DNA of 64,000 bases, taken from the NCBI RefSeq assembly GCF_000412335.2, contig NZ_KE161030.1, positions 2,227,787 through 2,291,786 on the forward strand. Reading direction: 5' to 3'. Position numbers and translations under genes: made by a program. The notes under the pieces were generated by a model that made no database searches, was not told the DNA's origin, and saw only the letters and a program-made list of their open reading frames with translations. Source of the DNA: Cedecea davisae DSM 4568 (GTDB lineage Bacteria; Pseudomonadota; Gammaproteobacteria; Enterobacterales; Enterobacteriaceae). Position 1 is the first letter of the stretch. The number at the start of each line of letters is the position of its first letter. This document shows positions 33,159 to 42,458 of this stretch, one piece after another.

Positions 33159-33917
33159 ATGCAGGACTGGAACCCCGCGCTCTATTTGCAGTTTGAAGCT
33201 GAACGTACCCGCCCGGCGGCCGAGCTGGTTGCCCGAATTAACCACCCTGATGCCAAAACGTTTACCGATTTAGGCTGCGGCCCCGGCAACTCCACCGCCC
33301 TGCTGCGCAACCTTGCCCCCACGGCCGCGATTATCGGCCTTGATAACTCTCCGGCGATGCTGGCCAAAGCCGCCGCCGCGCTGCCCGACTGCCGTTTTGA
33401 AGAGGCTGATATCGCCAGCTGGCAGCCGGAAGTGAAGCAGGATGTGATTTTTGCCAACGCCTCGTTACAGTGGATACCGAATCATAAGCAGGTGTTTCCG
33501 CACCTTGCCTCACAGCTTGCCGCAGGAGGCGTGCTGGCGGTACAGATGCCGGATAACTGGCAGGAGCCGACGCATAGCCTGATGCGCCAGGTGGCGGACG
33601 AACTGGGCATTTCGCGTTCCAGCCGCGAGGCGCTGCTCGTTGCGCAGGAGTATTACGATTTGCTGGCGGGATCCGGCTGCCTGGTTGATATCTGGCGCAC
33701 CACCTACTTCCACGTCATGCCCTCTGCCCGCGCGATCATCGAATGGCTCAGCTCCACCGGCCTGCGCCCTTATCTGAACGGGCTGGACAGTAATCAGCAG
33801 GAGGCGTTTCTTGAACGCTATCATCAGTTGCTCCAGCGAGCCTACCGCAAGCAACATGACGGCAACGTGCTGATGCCTTTCCCACGTTTGTTTATCGTGG
33901 CGCGTAAACCAGCCTAA
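33159..33917 (+). CDS. tam: Trans-aconitate 2-methyltransferase
   Basis: 252 aa, the size of E. coli Tam. SAM-binding motif [16 protein letters not shown], followed by [23 protein letters not shown] and [12 protein letters not shown] are the Tam signatures. It monomethylates trans-aconitate, a by-product inhibitor of aconitase, in the cytoplasm. GAGG precedes the start. It converges with the AraC-type gene by a 4-bp overlap. In E. coli tam is adjacent to yneE; here they are 13 kb apart with accessory genes between. Confidence 0.92.
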   Translation: MQDWNPALYLQFEAERTRPAAELVARINHPDAKTFTDLGCGPGNSTALLRNLAPTAAIIGLDNSPAMLAKAAAALPDCRFEEADIASWQPEVKQDVIFANASLQWIPNHKQVFPHLASQLAAGGVLAVQMPDNWQEPTHSLMRQVADELGISRSSREALLVAQEYYDLLAGSGCLVDIWRTTYFHVMPSARAIIEWLSSTGLRPYLNGLDSNQQEAFLERYHQLLQRAYRKQHDGNVLMPFPRLFIVARKPA

Positions 33918-34843
33918 AGCGAGGTGCCCTGCTGGCGCAGGGCATCGATATCCTGAAGAGGAGATGCTCCGAACGCGCGGCGGTATTCCCGGCTAAACTG
34001 CGAGGGCGAGTCATAGCCCACCTTCCAGGCAACGCTTGCCACATCGCCTTCGCTGCTCAGCAAGCGACGGCGCGCTTCCAGCAGCCTTATCTGTTTTTGA
34101 TATTGCAGCGGGCTCATGATGGTCAGCGCTTTAAAGCGATGATGCAGGCCAGAGGTGCTCATGCCCACGCGCTTCGCCAGCTCATCAATTATTAGCGGTT
34201 CGGCATAATTTTGTTTTATCCAGGCGATAGCTTCCCCTACGCCTTTACCCTGCGCCCAGCCCAGGGCCTGTTTCCAGAAAGCGGCTCCCACCGGGGCAAC
34301 GACCAATCGGTAAAGGATTTCCTGCTTGATAAGCGGGGCAAGGGCGTAAAGGTGTTCCGGGCTGTCCAGCAGCTGAACCAGCCGCAAAAAAGCCGCCTGA
34401 AGCTCTTCTTCCGCGTCGGCAACCCAGGCACCGGTTTTCTCCCCGCTGCCGTCCGGGAGCGTAACTTTCATGTTCACTACCAGGTCGGCTATCTCTTTGC
34501 CGTCAAGATCGATGCGCACGCCGTAATAAGGTTTCTGAGCGGTGGCCTCGGTTACCTGGCCGGAAACCGGCATATCCACCGCCGCCAGCGAGTAGCTTCC
34601 CGGCCCGTATTCGCTGACGCGTTCGCCAATCAGCATTTTTTTGCTGCCCTGAAGCACCATGCACATGGAAGGCGAAAGCATGCCGCGGTTAAGCAGCGTC
34701 GGGCCGTCCAGGCGAATAAAACTCAGCCACGGCAAGGCGCTACCCAATTCTTTCAGGCCTGAGTCTTGTGGCGAAAAACGCCCGGCAACCAACCTGCATA
34801 ATTCACTGATAATGCGGCCCGCAGGCCGCTCCTCTTGTTGCAT
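33914..34843 (-). CDS. AraC-family regulator of the adjacent aldehyde dehydrogenase
   Basis: 309 aa. The N-terminal AraC_N (cupin) domain ([37 protein letters not shown]) and the C-terminal two-HTH domain ([49 protein letters not shown]) match the AraC_N-containing YqhC/RhaS-like type. The start at 34843 is immediately after the aldehyde dehydrogenase stop, so the two genes form one transcript. Regulators of this type often sense aldehydes (YqhC), which would fit. Extension to 34987 would only read shadow sequence. Confidence 0.84.
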   Translation of the reverse strand: MQQEERPAGRIISELCRLVAGRFSPQDSGLKELGSALPWLSFIRLDGPTLLNRGMLSPSMCMVLQGSKKMLIGERVSEYGPGSYSLAAVDMPVSGQVTEATAQKPYYGVRIDLDGKEIADLVVNMKVTLPDGSGEKTGAWVADAEEELQAAFLRLVQLLDSPEHLYALAPLIKQEILYRLVVAPVGAAFWKQALGWAQGKGVGEAIAWIKQNYAEPLIIDELAKRVGMSTSGLHHRFKALTIMSPLQYQKQIRLLEARRRLLSSEGDVASVAWKVGYDSPSQFSREYRRAFGASPLQDIDALRQQGTSL

Positions 34844-34844
34844 C

Positions 34845-36263
34845 TCACCGCCCCATAATGGCTTTTGGTTCAAGATACGCTTCCAGCCCGTAGACGCCAA
34901 ACTCCCGCCCCAGACCCGACTGTTTGAAGCCGCCAAACGGTGCGAGCGGCTCGTCGTAAACGCCGTTAATAAACACGCGCCCGGCAATCAGCTGGCTGGC
35001 AATAGACGCCGTACGTTGAGCATCGTTCCCGCTGACATAAGCCTGTAGGCCATAAACCGTGTCGTTGGCAATTTGTACCGCTTCGGCATCGTCTCTGTAG
35101 GTTATAACAGACAATACCGGCCCGAAGATCTCCTGCCGGGCGATAGTCATATCATTGCGCACGTTGACGAATACCGTCGGCTTAACAAAATAGCCGCTGG
35201 TTAAGCCCGCTGGACGACCTTCCCCGCCGCACAGCAGCTCCGCACCTTCTTCGATGCCGGTACGAATGTAATTCTGCACGCGCTGATACTGGCGGGCGGT
35301 AACGGCGGTCCCGATAGTAGTCTGCGGGTCGCGCGGGTCACCCACCACCAGCGTATTCAGGTGTTTCAGTATCTGCTCTTTAACTTCTTCCAGACGGTTT
35401 TCATGCACCAGCAGCCGCGTTCCGGCAATACAGGCCTGGCCGCTGTTCCACGACATAACCTGCAAGGCCAGAGGAATTGCCCGCTCAAGATCCACATCGT
35501 CGAGCAGCACATTGGCCGATTTTCCACCCAATTCAAGCGTTACGCGCTTCATGGTCGCCGCGCCGTCACGGGCAATAGTTTTGCCCACGTCGGTTGAGCC
35601 GGTAAAGGAGATTTTGGCAACGTCCGGGTGGCGCGTTATCTCGGCTCCGACCACATTGCCGAGGCCGGTGACAATATTAATCACGCCGTCAGGAAGGCCA
35701 GACTCATGCAGACATTCGGTAATCAAGGCCGTTTGCTGCGCGCTTAGCTCGCTGGGTTTAATAACGGCCGTGCTGCCGGAGGCGATAACCATGGACAGCT
35801 TATTGGCAATAAAACCGTAATTAGCATTCCATGGCGTAATCAGGCCGACAACGCCAAGCGGCTCCATAACTACTGTAGCCGTACCAACCTGGGTTTCGAA
35901 TGGATAGTTTTTCAGCAATTCGCTGGCCTGAAGAAAGCCGGTATATGAGCGGATGACGGTGCTTTGGGCAAAGCCGGTCGGGCAACCGTACTCTTCTACC
36001 ATAGTTTCTATAAGCTCGGACTCACGCGCTTTTAGTGCATCATGCAGCCTTTGCAGCCAAATCATCCGCTGTTCGCGGCTTGAAAGGCGCATCTGGGGAA
36101 AAGCTGCTTTTGCGGCGGCGATGGCAAGGCGGGTATCTTCTTCATCCGCCAGGCGAACGTGGGCGACGGGCTGCTCGCTGACCGGGTGAAGCAAAGTCAG
36201 CACCTCGGTGCCGTGCGGCGTAAGGTGCTGACCGTTGATATAAATAGTATTGAGGGTTTTCAT
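34845..36263 (-). CDS. NAD(P)-dependent aldehyde dehydrogenase
   Basis: 472 aa of the ALDH superfamily. GVVGLITPWNANYG and KPSELSAQQTALI bind cofactor, FTGSTDVGKTIA is the Rossmann GxxxxG, LELGGKSANVLLDD contains the general-base Glu and WNSGQACIAGTR the catalytic Cys. IFGPVLSVITYRDDAEAVQIAND and GGFKQSGLGREFGVYGLEAY complete the signature. It converts an aldehyde to the acid; the substrate is unknown. It lies directly upstream of the AraC-type gene in one operon. Confidence 0.9.
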   Translation of the reverse strand: MKTLNTIYINGQHLTPHGTEVLTLLHPVSEQPVAHVRLADEEDTRLAIAAAKAAFPQMRLSSREQRMIWLQRLHDALKARESELIETMVEEYGCPTGFAQSTVIRSYTGFLQASELLKNYPFETQVGTATVVMEPLGVVGLITPWNANYGFIANKLSMVIASGSTAVIKPSELSAQQTALITECLHESGLPDGVINIVTGLGNVVGAEITRHPDVAKISFTGSTDVGKTIARDGAATMKRVTLELGGKSANVLLDDVDLERAIPLALQVMSWNSGQACIAGTRLLVHENRLEEVKEQILKHLNTLVVGDPRDPQTTIGTAVTARQYQRVQNYIRTGIEEGAELLCGGEGRPAGLTSGYFVKPTVFVNVRNDMTIARQEIFGPVLSVITYRDDAEAVQIANDTVYGLQAYVSGNDAQRTASIASQLIAGRVFINGVYDEPLAPFGGFKQSGLGREFGVYGLEAYLEPKAIMGR

Positions 36264-36380
36264 GGGTTGCGCTCCAGGGGTTGTGTCTACCGTTTAAGTC
36301 TCGGTGACTCAGGCCATTTTCCTGTAGCGCAATCCTGTTGGATGATTGCACAATCCTGCAAAAGCGGATTAAATTTTCAA

Positions 36381-36815
36381 CTACCTGTTCTCTGCGGTCT
36401 GGAAACGACGCGCCCGTACCCAGTCGTAACACCAGTTATAAAGCACGGTATACGGCAGGAAGAACAAGAAGAAGCCGATTTCAACCATCAGCGCCTGCAG
36501 CAGAGTGACGTTAAGCATCCACGCCGCCAGCGGCAGACCGATCAGAATAAAGCCCCCTTCAAAGCCCAGCGCGTGGGCGATGCGCAGAGGCATGCCGCGT
36601 TTGCGGGACGGCGGGAAGAATTTATCAAACCCGGTGTTATAAATAATGTTCCAGACCATGGCGACGGTGGACAGCATGATCGCCAGCGCTCCCATCTGGA
36701 ACAGCGGCTTATTCATCAGCCATGCGGCCGTGGGTGCACAAATACCAATGGCGATAACTTCAAAACCGACGGCGTGCACGATACGTTCGGCGAAGGTTCT
36801 GTTTTGCGATTTCAT
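36381..36815 (-). CDS. PACE-family (AceI-like) multidrug/biocide efflux protein
   Basis: 144 aa made of two tandem BTP domains, four TM helices. The first repeat contains ERIVHAVGFEVIAIGICAPTAAW and NIIYNTGFDKFFP, the second RIAHALGFEGGFILIGLPLAAWML and LPYTVLYNWCYDWVR. The conserved Glu (GFE) in helix 1 of each half is the proton-coupled residue in AceI. It exports chlorhexidine or short-chain diamines in relatives. It is divergent from a LysR regulator, the standard arrangement for the family. Confidence 0.9.
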   Translation of the reverse strand: MKSQNRTFAERIVHAVGFEVIAIGICAPTAAWLMNKPLFQMGALAIMLSTVAMVWNIIYNTGFDKFFPPSRKRGMPLRIAHALGFEGGFILIGLPLAAWMLNVTLLQALMVEIGFFLFFLPYTVLYNWCYDWVRARRFQTAENR

Positions 36816-36903
36816 TTTTATGACTCCTGTTTCACAAGGTCGCCATTATCATCGCAATTACTGATATGATTAAGCTAACAGCCATCGATAAAAGCGATAG
36901 TTC

Positions 36904-37767
36904 ATGCGTTACTCACCGGAATCTCTGGAAGCCTTCTTACAGGCCGTTGAAACGGGCTCTTTTTCCGCCGCCGCGCGCAAGCTGAAAAAGAGCCAGTCCA
37001 CCATCAGCAGCGCGATTGCCAATCTTGAGGCGGATTTGGGCGTGACGCTGTTTGACCGCCACGCCCGCCAGCCAACGATTACCGCCCACGGTCAGCGGAT
37101 TCTGCCCTACGTACAGGCCATATTTGCCGCCAGCGAGCGGCTTGATGAGGTCTCGGTAAGGTTGGCGGATAACGTCGAACCGCGCCTGAGCTTTGTGCTC
37201 TCCGACATGTGGCAAACCGCCCATCATGAGTCGATTCTTCAGCAGTTTTCCGCGCTCTACCCGGATATAGAGTTCGAGTGCATGATTGCCGAAGATGAAG
37301 ACGTTATCGACCTGCTGCAATCCGGCCGCGCCCACGTAGGCGTTTTGCGTGTGCAGAAAAATTATCCGCCGGATATCACCGTCGCACGCCTGCAGGTTGG
37401 CGCCGAGATGACCATTTTTATCCATCGTGATCACCCTCTGGCCGCCCGTAAAGAGGTGCGAATGGACGAGTTACATACCGTACGGCAGCTGGTGCTGAAA
37501 ACTTTTGTTCGCCCGGGTAATGTGGCCGAGCGCGGGCCCGTTTGGTCTTCACCTTCTCTGCTGTTGCTGCTGGAGATGGCGGAACAGGGATTTGGCTGGG
37601 GAATATTGCCGAGCTGGCTGGTGAAACAGTTTGGCCACGGCGTGCTGAAGGCGCTGCCGGTGGAAGGCTGGCCTCAAATGCTGGAAGTTGACGTTGCATG
37701 GTCGAATAAAACACCGCCGGGCCCTGCCGGGCGATGGATGATAGACAGGTTACGGGAGCGGCAGTAA
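36904..37767 (+). CDS. LysR-family regulator of the PACE exporter
   Basis: 287 aa. N-terminal winged HTH (YSPESLEAFLQAVETGSFSAAARKLKKSQSTISSAIANLEADLGVTLFDRHARQPTITAHG is the LysR pattern), then the periplasmic-binding-type effector domain (PRLSFVLSDMWQT, DIEFECMIAEDEDVIDLLQSG, EMAEQGFGWGILPSWLV). It is divergent from the PACE gene with an 88-bp intergenic region. By analogy with AceR/AceI it would activate the exporter on ligand binding. Confidence 0.9.
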   Translation: MRYSPESLEAFLQAVETGSFSAAARKLKKSQSTISSAIANLEADLGVTLFDRHARQPTITAHGQRILPYVQAIFAASERLDEVSVRLADNVEPRLSFVLSDMWQTAHHESILQQFSALYPDIEFECMIAEDEDVIDLLQSGRAHVGVLRVQKNYPPDITVARLQVGAEMTIFIHRDHPLAARKEVRMDELHTVRQLVLKTFVRPGNVAERGPVWSSPSLLLLLEMAEQGFGWGILPSWLVKQFGHGVLKALPVEGWPQMLEVDVAWSNKTPPGPAGRWMIDRLRERQ

Positions 37768-37849
37768 TAAATGCGCACACAGTTTCGGTTGTCAGCCTTT
37801 GTATTTTCAGGTTAAAAGTTTTGTTTCCCCACTCACAGAAAGGCCGCAG

Positions 37850-38473
37850 ATGAGCGCTATTACCACTCTTTTCGCAATTACCGCCACCGTTACGTTGGGG
37901 GCGATGAGCCCCGGCCCCAGCTTTGTTTATGTGGCGCAGAATGCCGTTGCTCGTTCACGGGCGCACGGCCTGGTGACGGCTTTAGGCACCGGCGTTGGTG
38001 CTGCGGCGTTCTCGCTGATGGCGCTTCTGGGTTTACAGGCTTTTCTTCTGGCGGTTCCGGTGGCGTATACCGGAATAAAAATTGCGGGGGGCATTTATCT
38101 GCTGTGGCTGGCTTATAAAATCATTCGCCATTCACGCGAGCCGCTACACGTAGGCAATGTCGGCAAAAGTGAGAAGAGCATGTTTTCGACCTTTCGCGAC
38201 GGGCTTTTCACCCAGCTTAGTAACCCGAAAACGGCGGTAGTTTTTGCCAGTATTTTCACCGCGTTGCTGCCGCGAGAGATCCCGACCTTCTATTATGTGG
38301 TGCTACCGTTGCTCTGTTTTGTGATTGACGCAGGCTGGTACTCGATTGTTACGCTGGTGCTCTCATCTGAAAGGCCACGCAACGCGTATCTGCGCTTTAA
38401 GACAGTTATCGACAGGCTGGCGGGCGGCGTGATGGGGATTCTGGGGCTGAAGCTGATTTTCTTTTCACGCTGA
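37850..38473 (+). CDS. LysE-family amino-acid/metabolite exporter
   Basis: 207 aa with about six TM helices. TLGAMSPGPSFVYVAQNAVA RSR is the LysE/RhtB signature near the N-terminus, and GIKIAGGIYLLWLAYKIIR and SNPKTAVVFASIF follow. The start at 37850 with AAAGG 6 nt upstream is preferred over 37799, whose extra residues precede TM1 without family similarity. The family exports amino acids such as Lys, Thr and homoserine lactone. The substrate is not predictable. Confidence 0.87.
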   Translation: MSAITTLFAITATVTLGAMSPGPSFVYVAQNAVARSRAHGLVTALGTGVGAAAFSLMALLGLQAFLLAVPVAYTGIKIAGGIYLLWLAYKIIRHSREPLHVGNVGKSEKSMFSTFRDGLFTQLSNPKTAVVFASIFTALLPREIPTFYYVVLPLLCFVIDAGWYSIVTLVLSSERPRNAYLRFKTVIDRLAGGVMGILGLKLIFFSR

Positions 38474-38487
38474 GCATTAAAACAGAA

Positions 38488-38507
38488 AGCCACCGCAGAC
38501 GGTGGCT
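38488..38507. terminator. Hairpin between convergent lysE-type and ydiH genes
   Basis: AGCCACCG-caga-CGGTGGCT (38488-38507), 15 bp after the LysE stop and 14 bp beyond the ydiH stop. On the minus strand it is followed by TTTCTGTTTT, so it best terminates ydiH. Confidence 0.7.
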
Positions 38508-38520
38508 CATTCGAGAGGAA

Positions 38521-38709
38521 TCAATGAATCCCCAACCGGTGCGCATGGGAGATTTCTTCGCGCAGCTCAAGGTGGGTTAAGCCCAGTAGATCGGCAAACT
38601 CCAGTTTTAGCTGCTGCAGGCGGATCAGGAATTGTGCGGGGGTCAACTGCTCCTGCTCACGGCGAAGAAATTCAAACGCTAAGGTGGTTGGGGTTATCTC
38701 GGTGTCCAT
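38521..38709 (-). CDS. ydiH: YdiH-like small protein
   Basis: 62 aa, the same length as E. coli YdiH. Shared elements are AFEFLRREQEQLTPAQFL, RLQQLKLEFADLLGL, ELREEI and the C-terminus RLGIH. Helical and cytoplasmic, function unknown. AGAGGA lies 5 nt before the ATG. In E. coli ydiH lies near ydiI/menI; here it stands alone between an exporter and a thioesterase gene. Confidence 0.82.
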   Translation of the reverse strand: MDTEITPTTLAFEFLRREQEQLTPAQFLIRLQQLKLEFADLLGLTHLELREEISHAHRLGIH

Positions 38710-38832
38710 GTTAATCCTCTGTTTGGTTGTGAAATCAGGACGATTGTATCACAAACGAGCTGTGCAAAAAACGGTCAAAACGGCGTTTTCTGGCGCTTTT
38801 AACTCTTACCTAAACGACATCAGGAACGAAGC

Positions 38833-39222
38833 ATGTTTTCAAAGCATTATGAAGTTGATGAAAGCCATATTGATTTTCAGGGCGTGGTAGACGGCCTTTA
38901 TTACCCGTTTTATATGGAGTGGACCCGTCACGCGTATATGCGTGAAGCGCTGGGGATTGATATCGAAGAAGAGTTTCGCCAGGGCAAGCTCTATATGGTG
39001 CTGGAATACTCCCTGCGCTTTCGCAAAAGCCTGCAAAAAGGCGACAGCGTCGAAGTCACCTGCCAATTAGAGCGCAATGAGAAGCGTAACCGCGTGAACT
39101 TCGCCCAGCAGATAAAAGTCGACGGTGTGGTTTATGCCGAGGCGACTTTTGTCGCAACCTGCCTGGCAAACGGCCGCCCTTCTATGCCGGAAGCCGTGAT
39201 GAGTGCGTTAGAGCAACTCTGA
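38833..39222 (+). CDS. YbgC/4HBT-family acyl-CoA thioesterase
   Basis: 129 aa hotdog-fold protein. HYEVDESHIDFQGVVDGLYYPFYMEWTRHAYM has the DxxGvV-(D/N)-x-x-x-Y-x-x-Y/F-x-E/R arrangement of 4-hydroxybenzoyl-CoA thioesterases with Asp near residue 13-15. LRFRKSLQKGDSVEVTCQLER and VVYAEATFVATCL are the typical sheet strands. AGGA precedes the ATG. It hydrolyses an acyl-CoA; the acyl chain is unknown. It is not the YdiI/MenI type. Confidence 0.84.
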   Translation: MFSKHYEVDESHIDFQGVVDGLYYPFYMEWTRHAYMREALGIDIEEEFRQGKLYMVLEYSLRFRKSLQKGDSVEVTCQLERNEKRNRVNFAQQIKVDGVVYAEATFVATCLANGRPSMPEAVMSALEQL

Positions 39223-39227
39223 ATATC

Positions 39228-39253
39228 GTTAAGGCCTGAAAAATGGCCTTAAC
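39228..39253 (+). terminator. Terminator between the thioesterase gene and queH
   Basis: GTTAAGGCC (39228-39236) pairs with GGCCTTAAC (39245-39253) over TGAAAAAT. It lies 5 bp after the thioesterase stop. Confidence 0.7.
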
Positions 39254-39341
39254 ATTAATATCTTTAATTATTTATGGTTATTCTGTTGCCCAAATCCTGC
39301 TAACCTTTGCCGATACGTGAATTCAATTTCAGGATATTGCT

Positions 39342-40010
39342 ATGCAAGAATTTATCCGCCCAATGTTGCAACTGCCTAATAACGAAAAGAAACTGCTGCT
39401 GCATTCCTGCTGTGCCCCCTGCTCGGGCGAAGTGATGGAGGCGATTCAGGCTTCCGGTATCGAATACACCGTTTTCTTCTACAACCCTAATATTCACCCG
39501 CAGAAAGAGTATCTGCTGCGTAAAGAAGAGAATATCCGCTTTGCCGAGCAACATGGCGTGCCGTTTGTGGATGCCGACTATGATACCGATAACTGGTTTG
39601 AGCGGGCAAAAGGGATGGAGTGGGAGCCTGAGCGCGGGGTCAGATGCACGATGTGCTTCGATATGCGTTTTGAACGCACCGCGCTGTATGCCCACGAGCA
39701 CGGGTTTAACGTCATCAGTAGTTCACTCGGTATTTCTCGCTGGAAAAATATGCAGCAAATCAATGACTGCGGCCAGCGAGCGGCCGCGCCTTATGAAGGC
39801 ATGAGCTACTGGGATTATAACTGGCGTAAACAGGGCGGCTCTGCACGCATGATTGAGATAAGCAAGCGCGAGCAGTTTTACCAGCAGGAGTATTGCGGCT
39901 GCGTTTATTCCCTGCGCGACACCAACCTGCACCGCAAAGCCAACGATCGCCCGCTGATTAAGATAGGCAAGCTTTACTACGGCAAAGACGACGACACTTC
40001 GCAGGCATAA
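39342..40010 (+). CDS. queH: QueH-type epoxyqueuosine reductase
   Basis: 222 aa (DUF208). [19 protein letters not shown] carries the CC-x2-C cluster near the N-terminus, [19 protein letters not shown] follows, [18 protein letters not shown] gives the second C-x2-C, and [15 protein letters not shown] a third Cys pair. QueH uses an Fe-S/di-iron centre to reduce epoxyqueuosine to queuosine in tRNA anticodons. Most enterobacteria carry QueG for this step, so QueH may be a second, non-homologous version. An independent promoter is likely, since a terminator sits upstream. Confidence 0.86.
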   Translation: MQEFIRPMLQLPNNEKKLLLHSCCAPCSGEVMEAIQASGIEYTVFFYNPNIHPQKEYLLRKEENIRFAEQHGVPFVDADYDTDNWFERAKGMEWEPERGVRCTMCFDMRFERTALYAHEHGFNVISSSLGISRWKNMQQINDCGQRAAAPYEGMSYWDYNWRKQGGSARMIEISKREQFYQQEYCGCVYSLRDTNLHRKANDRPLIKIGKLYYGKDDDTSQA

Positions 40011-40274
40011 ATAAACGGGGCGGGTGAACGAGCGTGCGGTGGGGTTAAAAATCCGGGAGCCTGCCGACATCAGTCAGGCCCCGTAATTACTCAGTAAATC
40101 CCAGAAGTCCCCTGCACTTTCCTGAGCAGGTCTGCAATTTATAGTCAGCAACCCTGTAAATTGCACGGATATATTCTATTTGATTTTTAAGGCACTTAAC
40201 GCAAATCATAGCTTTGCAGTTTGCGTTAAGTGCGATTTCACTGTGGCTACATTAATGAGAGCGCTTTCTTCGCG
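40011..40274. other. 264-bp queH-dcp interval with two inverted repeats, no gene seen
   Basis: Convergent queH and dcp ends enclose an interval with no credible ORF. It holds a 9-bp inverted repeat TGCAATTTA/TAAATTGCA (40133-40165) and a 14-bp perfect one GCACTTAACGCAAA/TTTGCGTTAAGTGC (40192-40233), besides a GCCTG/CAGGC pair near 40060. Confidence 0.6.
40192..40233. repeat. 14-bp perfect inverted repeat downstream of dcp
   Basis: Arms 40192-40205 and 40220-40233 with a 14-nt loop. It lies 42 bp beyond the dcp stop. Neither strand has a good T tract, so termination alone does not explain the length of the stem. Confidence 0.7.
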
Positions 40275-42323
40275 TTATTCTCCCGCCAGCCCGCGATTTT
40301 TTAACATCGGCTCGCTGCGTGGATCATGACCGCGCCAATCGCGATACAGCGCTTCCAAATCGCTGCTGTTGCCGCGCGATAAAATAGCCTCCCTGAAACA
40401 CTGCCCGTTTTCCTGCGTCAGCCCGCCCTGCTCCACAAACCACTGATAGCCGTCATCCGCCAGCATCTGCGTCCAGATATAGGCGTAGTAGCCTGCCGCA
40501 TAGCCGCCGCCAAAGATATGGGCGAAATAGCTGCTGCGGTAACGCGGAGGAATTTCGGCCAGCCGGATATGCTCTTTTTCCAGCGCCTGAGATTCAAAGA
40601 GTGTGACATCCTCAATTTGCGTTCCCGCCTCAAGGCTGTGCCAGTTCATATCCAGCAACGCGGCCGCCAGCAGCTCGGTCATGTCATAGCCTTTGTTAAA
40701 CTGCGCGGCACGGAACAGTTTGCTGCGCAGCGCTTCCGGCATAGGTTCATTGGTTTGGTAATGGCGGGCGTAGTTGGCAAACACCTGCGGCTGGCTGGCC
40801 CAGTGCTCGTTGATTTGCGAAGGAAACTCCACAAAGTCACGCGGCGTATTGGTGCCGGAAAGGCTTGCATAGCGCTGGGTCGCAAACAAGCCGTGCAACG
40901 TGTGGCCAAATTCATGGAATAGCGTCACTACGTCATCCCAGGAAATCAGCGCCGCTTCACCGGCCGCCGGTTTAACGTAGTTACAGACGTTGTAGATAAC
41001 CGGCATAGCGCCAAATAGCGTTGACTGCTCGACAAAGTTGCCCATCCACGCCCCGCCGCTTTTGCTGTCGCGGGCAAAGAAATCGCCGTAGAACAGCGCC
41101 ATGCCGCGCCCGTCTTTATCGAATATTTCCCAGGTTCGCACGTCCCGGTGATAAGTCGGGATATCAAACCGCTCGACGAAGTTCAGGCCAAAAAGCTGGC
41201 TGGCCGCCCAGAACACGCCGTTGTGCAACACGCCGTTAAGCTCGAAGTAGGGTTTAATCTGGCCTTCGTCGAGATCGTATTTAGCGCTGCGAACCTGTTC
41301 GGCGTAGAACTGCCAGTCCCAGGCTGCTGCCTGAAAACCACCCTGCTGTTGGTCAATGACATGCTGAATGTCTTTCAGTTCGCGCCGGGCCCGCCCGGTT
41401 GCGGCAGGCACAATATTTCTCATAAAGCGCAGCGCCGCATCGGGCGTTTTTGCCATCTGGTCGGCCATTTTCCAGGCCGCATAATTGTCAAAGCCCAACA
41501 GCCTGGCCTGTTCTGCCCGCAGTACCGCCAGGCGCGCCACAATGGAACGAGTGTCGTTGACGTCGTTGCGCTGAGAGCGTTCCCAGCCCGCGTTAAACAG
41601 TTTTTCACGCGTGGCCCTGTTAGCCAGGCTTTGCAACGCGGGTTGTTGGGTAAAGTTCAGCAGCGGTATAAGCCATTTACCCTCCAGCCCTTTGTCCGCT
41701 GCGGCCTGAGCGGCGGCGGCAATTTCAGCGCCGGTTAAGCCTTGCAGCTCGCTGACATCATCAACAACCAGCCCGCCGGCTTTATCTGCCGCATGCAGGC
41801 GATTGTTGAACTGGCTGGTCAACTGCGCGCTCTCTTTATTCAGCGCTTTCAGACGCGTTTTATCGCCCTCGCTAAGCGTTGCCCCGGCCAGCTTGAAGTA
41901 TTGCCATGTGACCTCGATCAGGCGCAGCGATTCCGCATCCAGTTCTAAACCGTGGCGCTGACGATAAACCTCGTCGAGACGGGCAAACAGCCTGTCATTA
42001 AGGCGAATGTCATCGGCCAGTTCCGCCAGTTCGGTTGAAAACGCTTCATCGAGCTGCTGCAAAAAATCGCTGGTATGAGCCGACGTCATGGCATAAAAAA
42101 CGCTGGTCACCCGCCCCAGCATCGCGCCGGTTTGCTCCAGCGCCAGATAAGTGTTTTCAAACGTTGGCGCATCCGGGTTAGCGGCGATAGCGGCAACCTC
42201 TTCCCGTTTTATACGCTTACCTTCATCAAAGGCAGGACGATAATGCTCGTTAGCAATGACGTCAAAATGCGGAGCCTGATAAGGCAATAAACTCGGCTGT
42301 AAAAATGGGTTGTCGTGCAGCAT
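40275..42323 (-). CDS. dcp: Peptidyl-dipeptidase Dcp
   Basis: 682 aa, matching E. coli Dcp in length. The M3 metallopeptidase zinc site HEFGHTLHG (HExxH type) is in VVTLFHEFGHTLHGLFATQR. N-terminal NPFLQPSLLPYQAPHFDVI and C-terminal YAYIWTQMLADDGYQWF are family hallmarks. It releases C-terminal dipeptides in the cytoplasm or periplasm. It is divergent from ydfG as in E. coli. Confidence 0.96.
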   Translation of the reverse strand: MLHDNPFLQPSLLPYQAPHFDVIANEHYRPAFDEGKRIKREEVAAIAANPDAPTFENTYLALEQTGAMLGRVTSVFYAMTSAHTSDFLQQLDEAFSTELAELADDIRLNDRLFARLDEVYRQRHGLELDAESLRLIEVTWQYFKLAGATLSEGDKTRLKALNKESAQLTSQFNNRLHAADKAGGLVVDDVSELQGLTGAEIAAAAQAAADKGLEGKWLIPLLNFTQQPALQSLANRATREKLFNAGWERSQRNDVNDTRSIVARLAVLRAEQARLLGFDNYAAWKMADQMAKTPDAALRFMRNIVPAATGRARRELKDIQHVIDQQQGGFQAAAWDWQFYAEQVRSAKYDLDEGQIKPYFELNGVLHNGVFWAASQLFGLNFVERFDIPTYHRDVRTWEIFDKDGRGMALFYGDFFARDSKSGGAWMGNFVEQSTLFGAMPVIYNVCNYVKPAAGEAALISWDDVVTLFHEFGHTLHGLFATQRYASLSGTNTPRDFVEFPSQINEHWASQPQVFANYARHYQTNEPMPEALRSKLFRAAQFNKGYDMTELLAAALLDMNWHSLEAGTQIEDVTLFESQALEKEHIRLAEIPPRYRSSYFAHIFGGGYAAGYYAYIWTQMLADDGYQWFVEQGGLTQENGQCFREAILSRGNSSDLEALYRDWRGHDPRSEPMLKNRGLAGE

Positions 42324-42458
42324 TCTTTACTCCCGGTGACCTGAAAAGATCTCTAGTTATAGCGTATTTGCCTCTGTTTCTTAATATAAAAACTAAGATT
42401 ACCGCAGCCCGCTGGCGTGCTAATGTAGGGGAAAACAAAATCATTGAGGAACGAAGAG

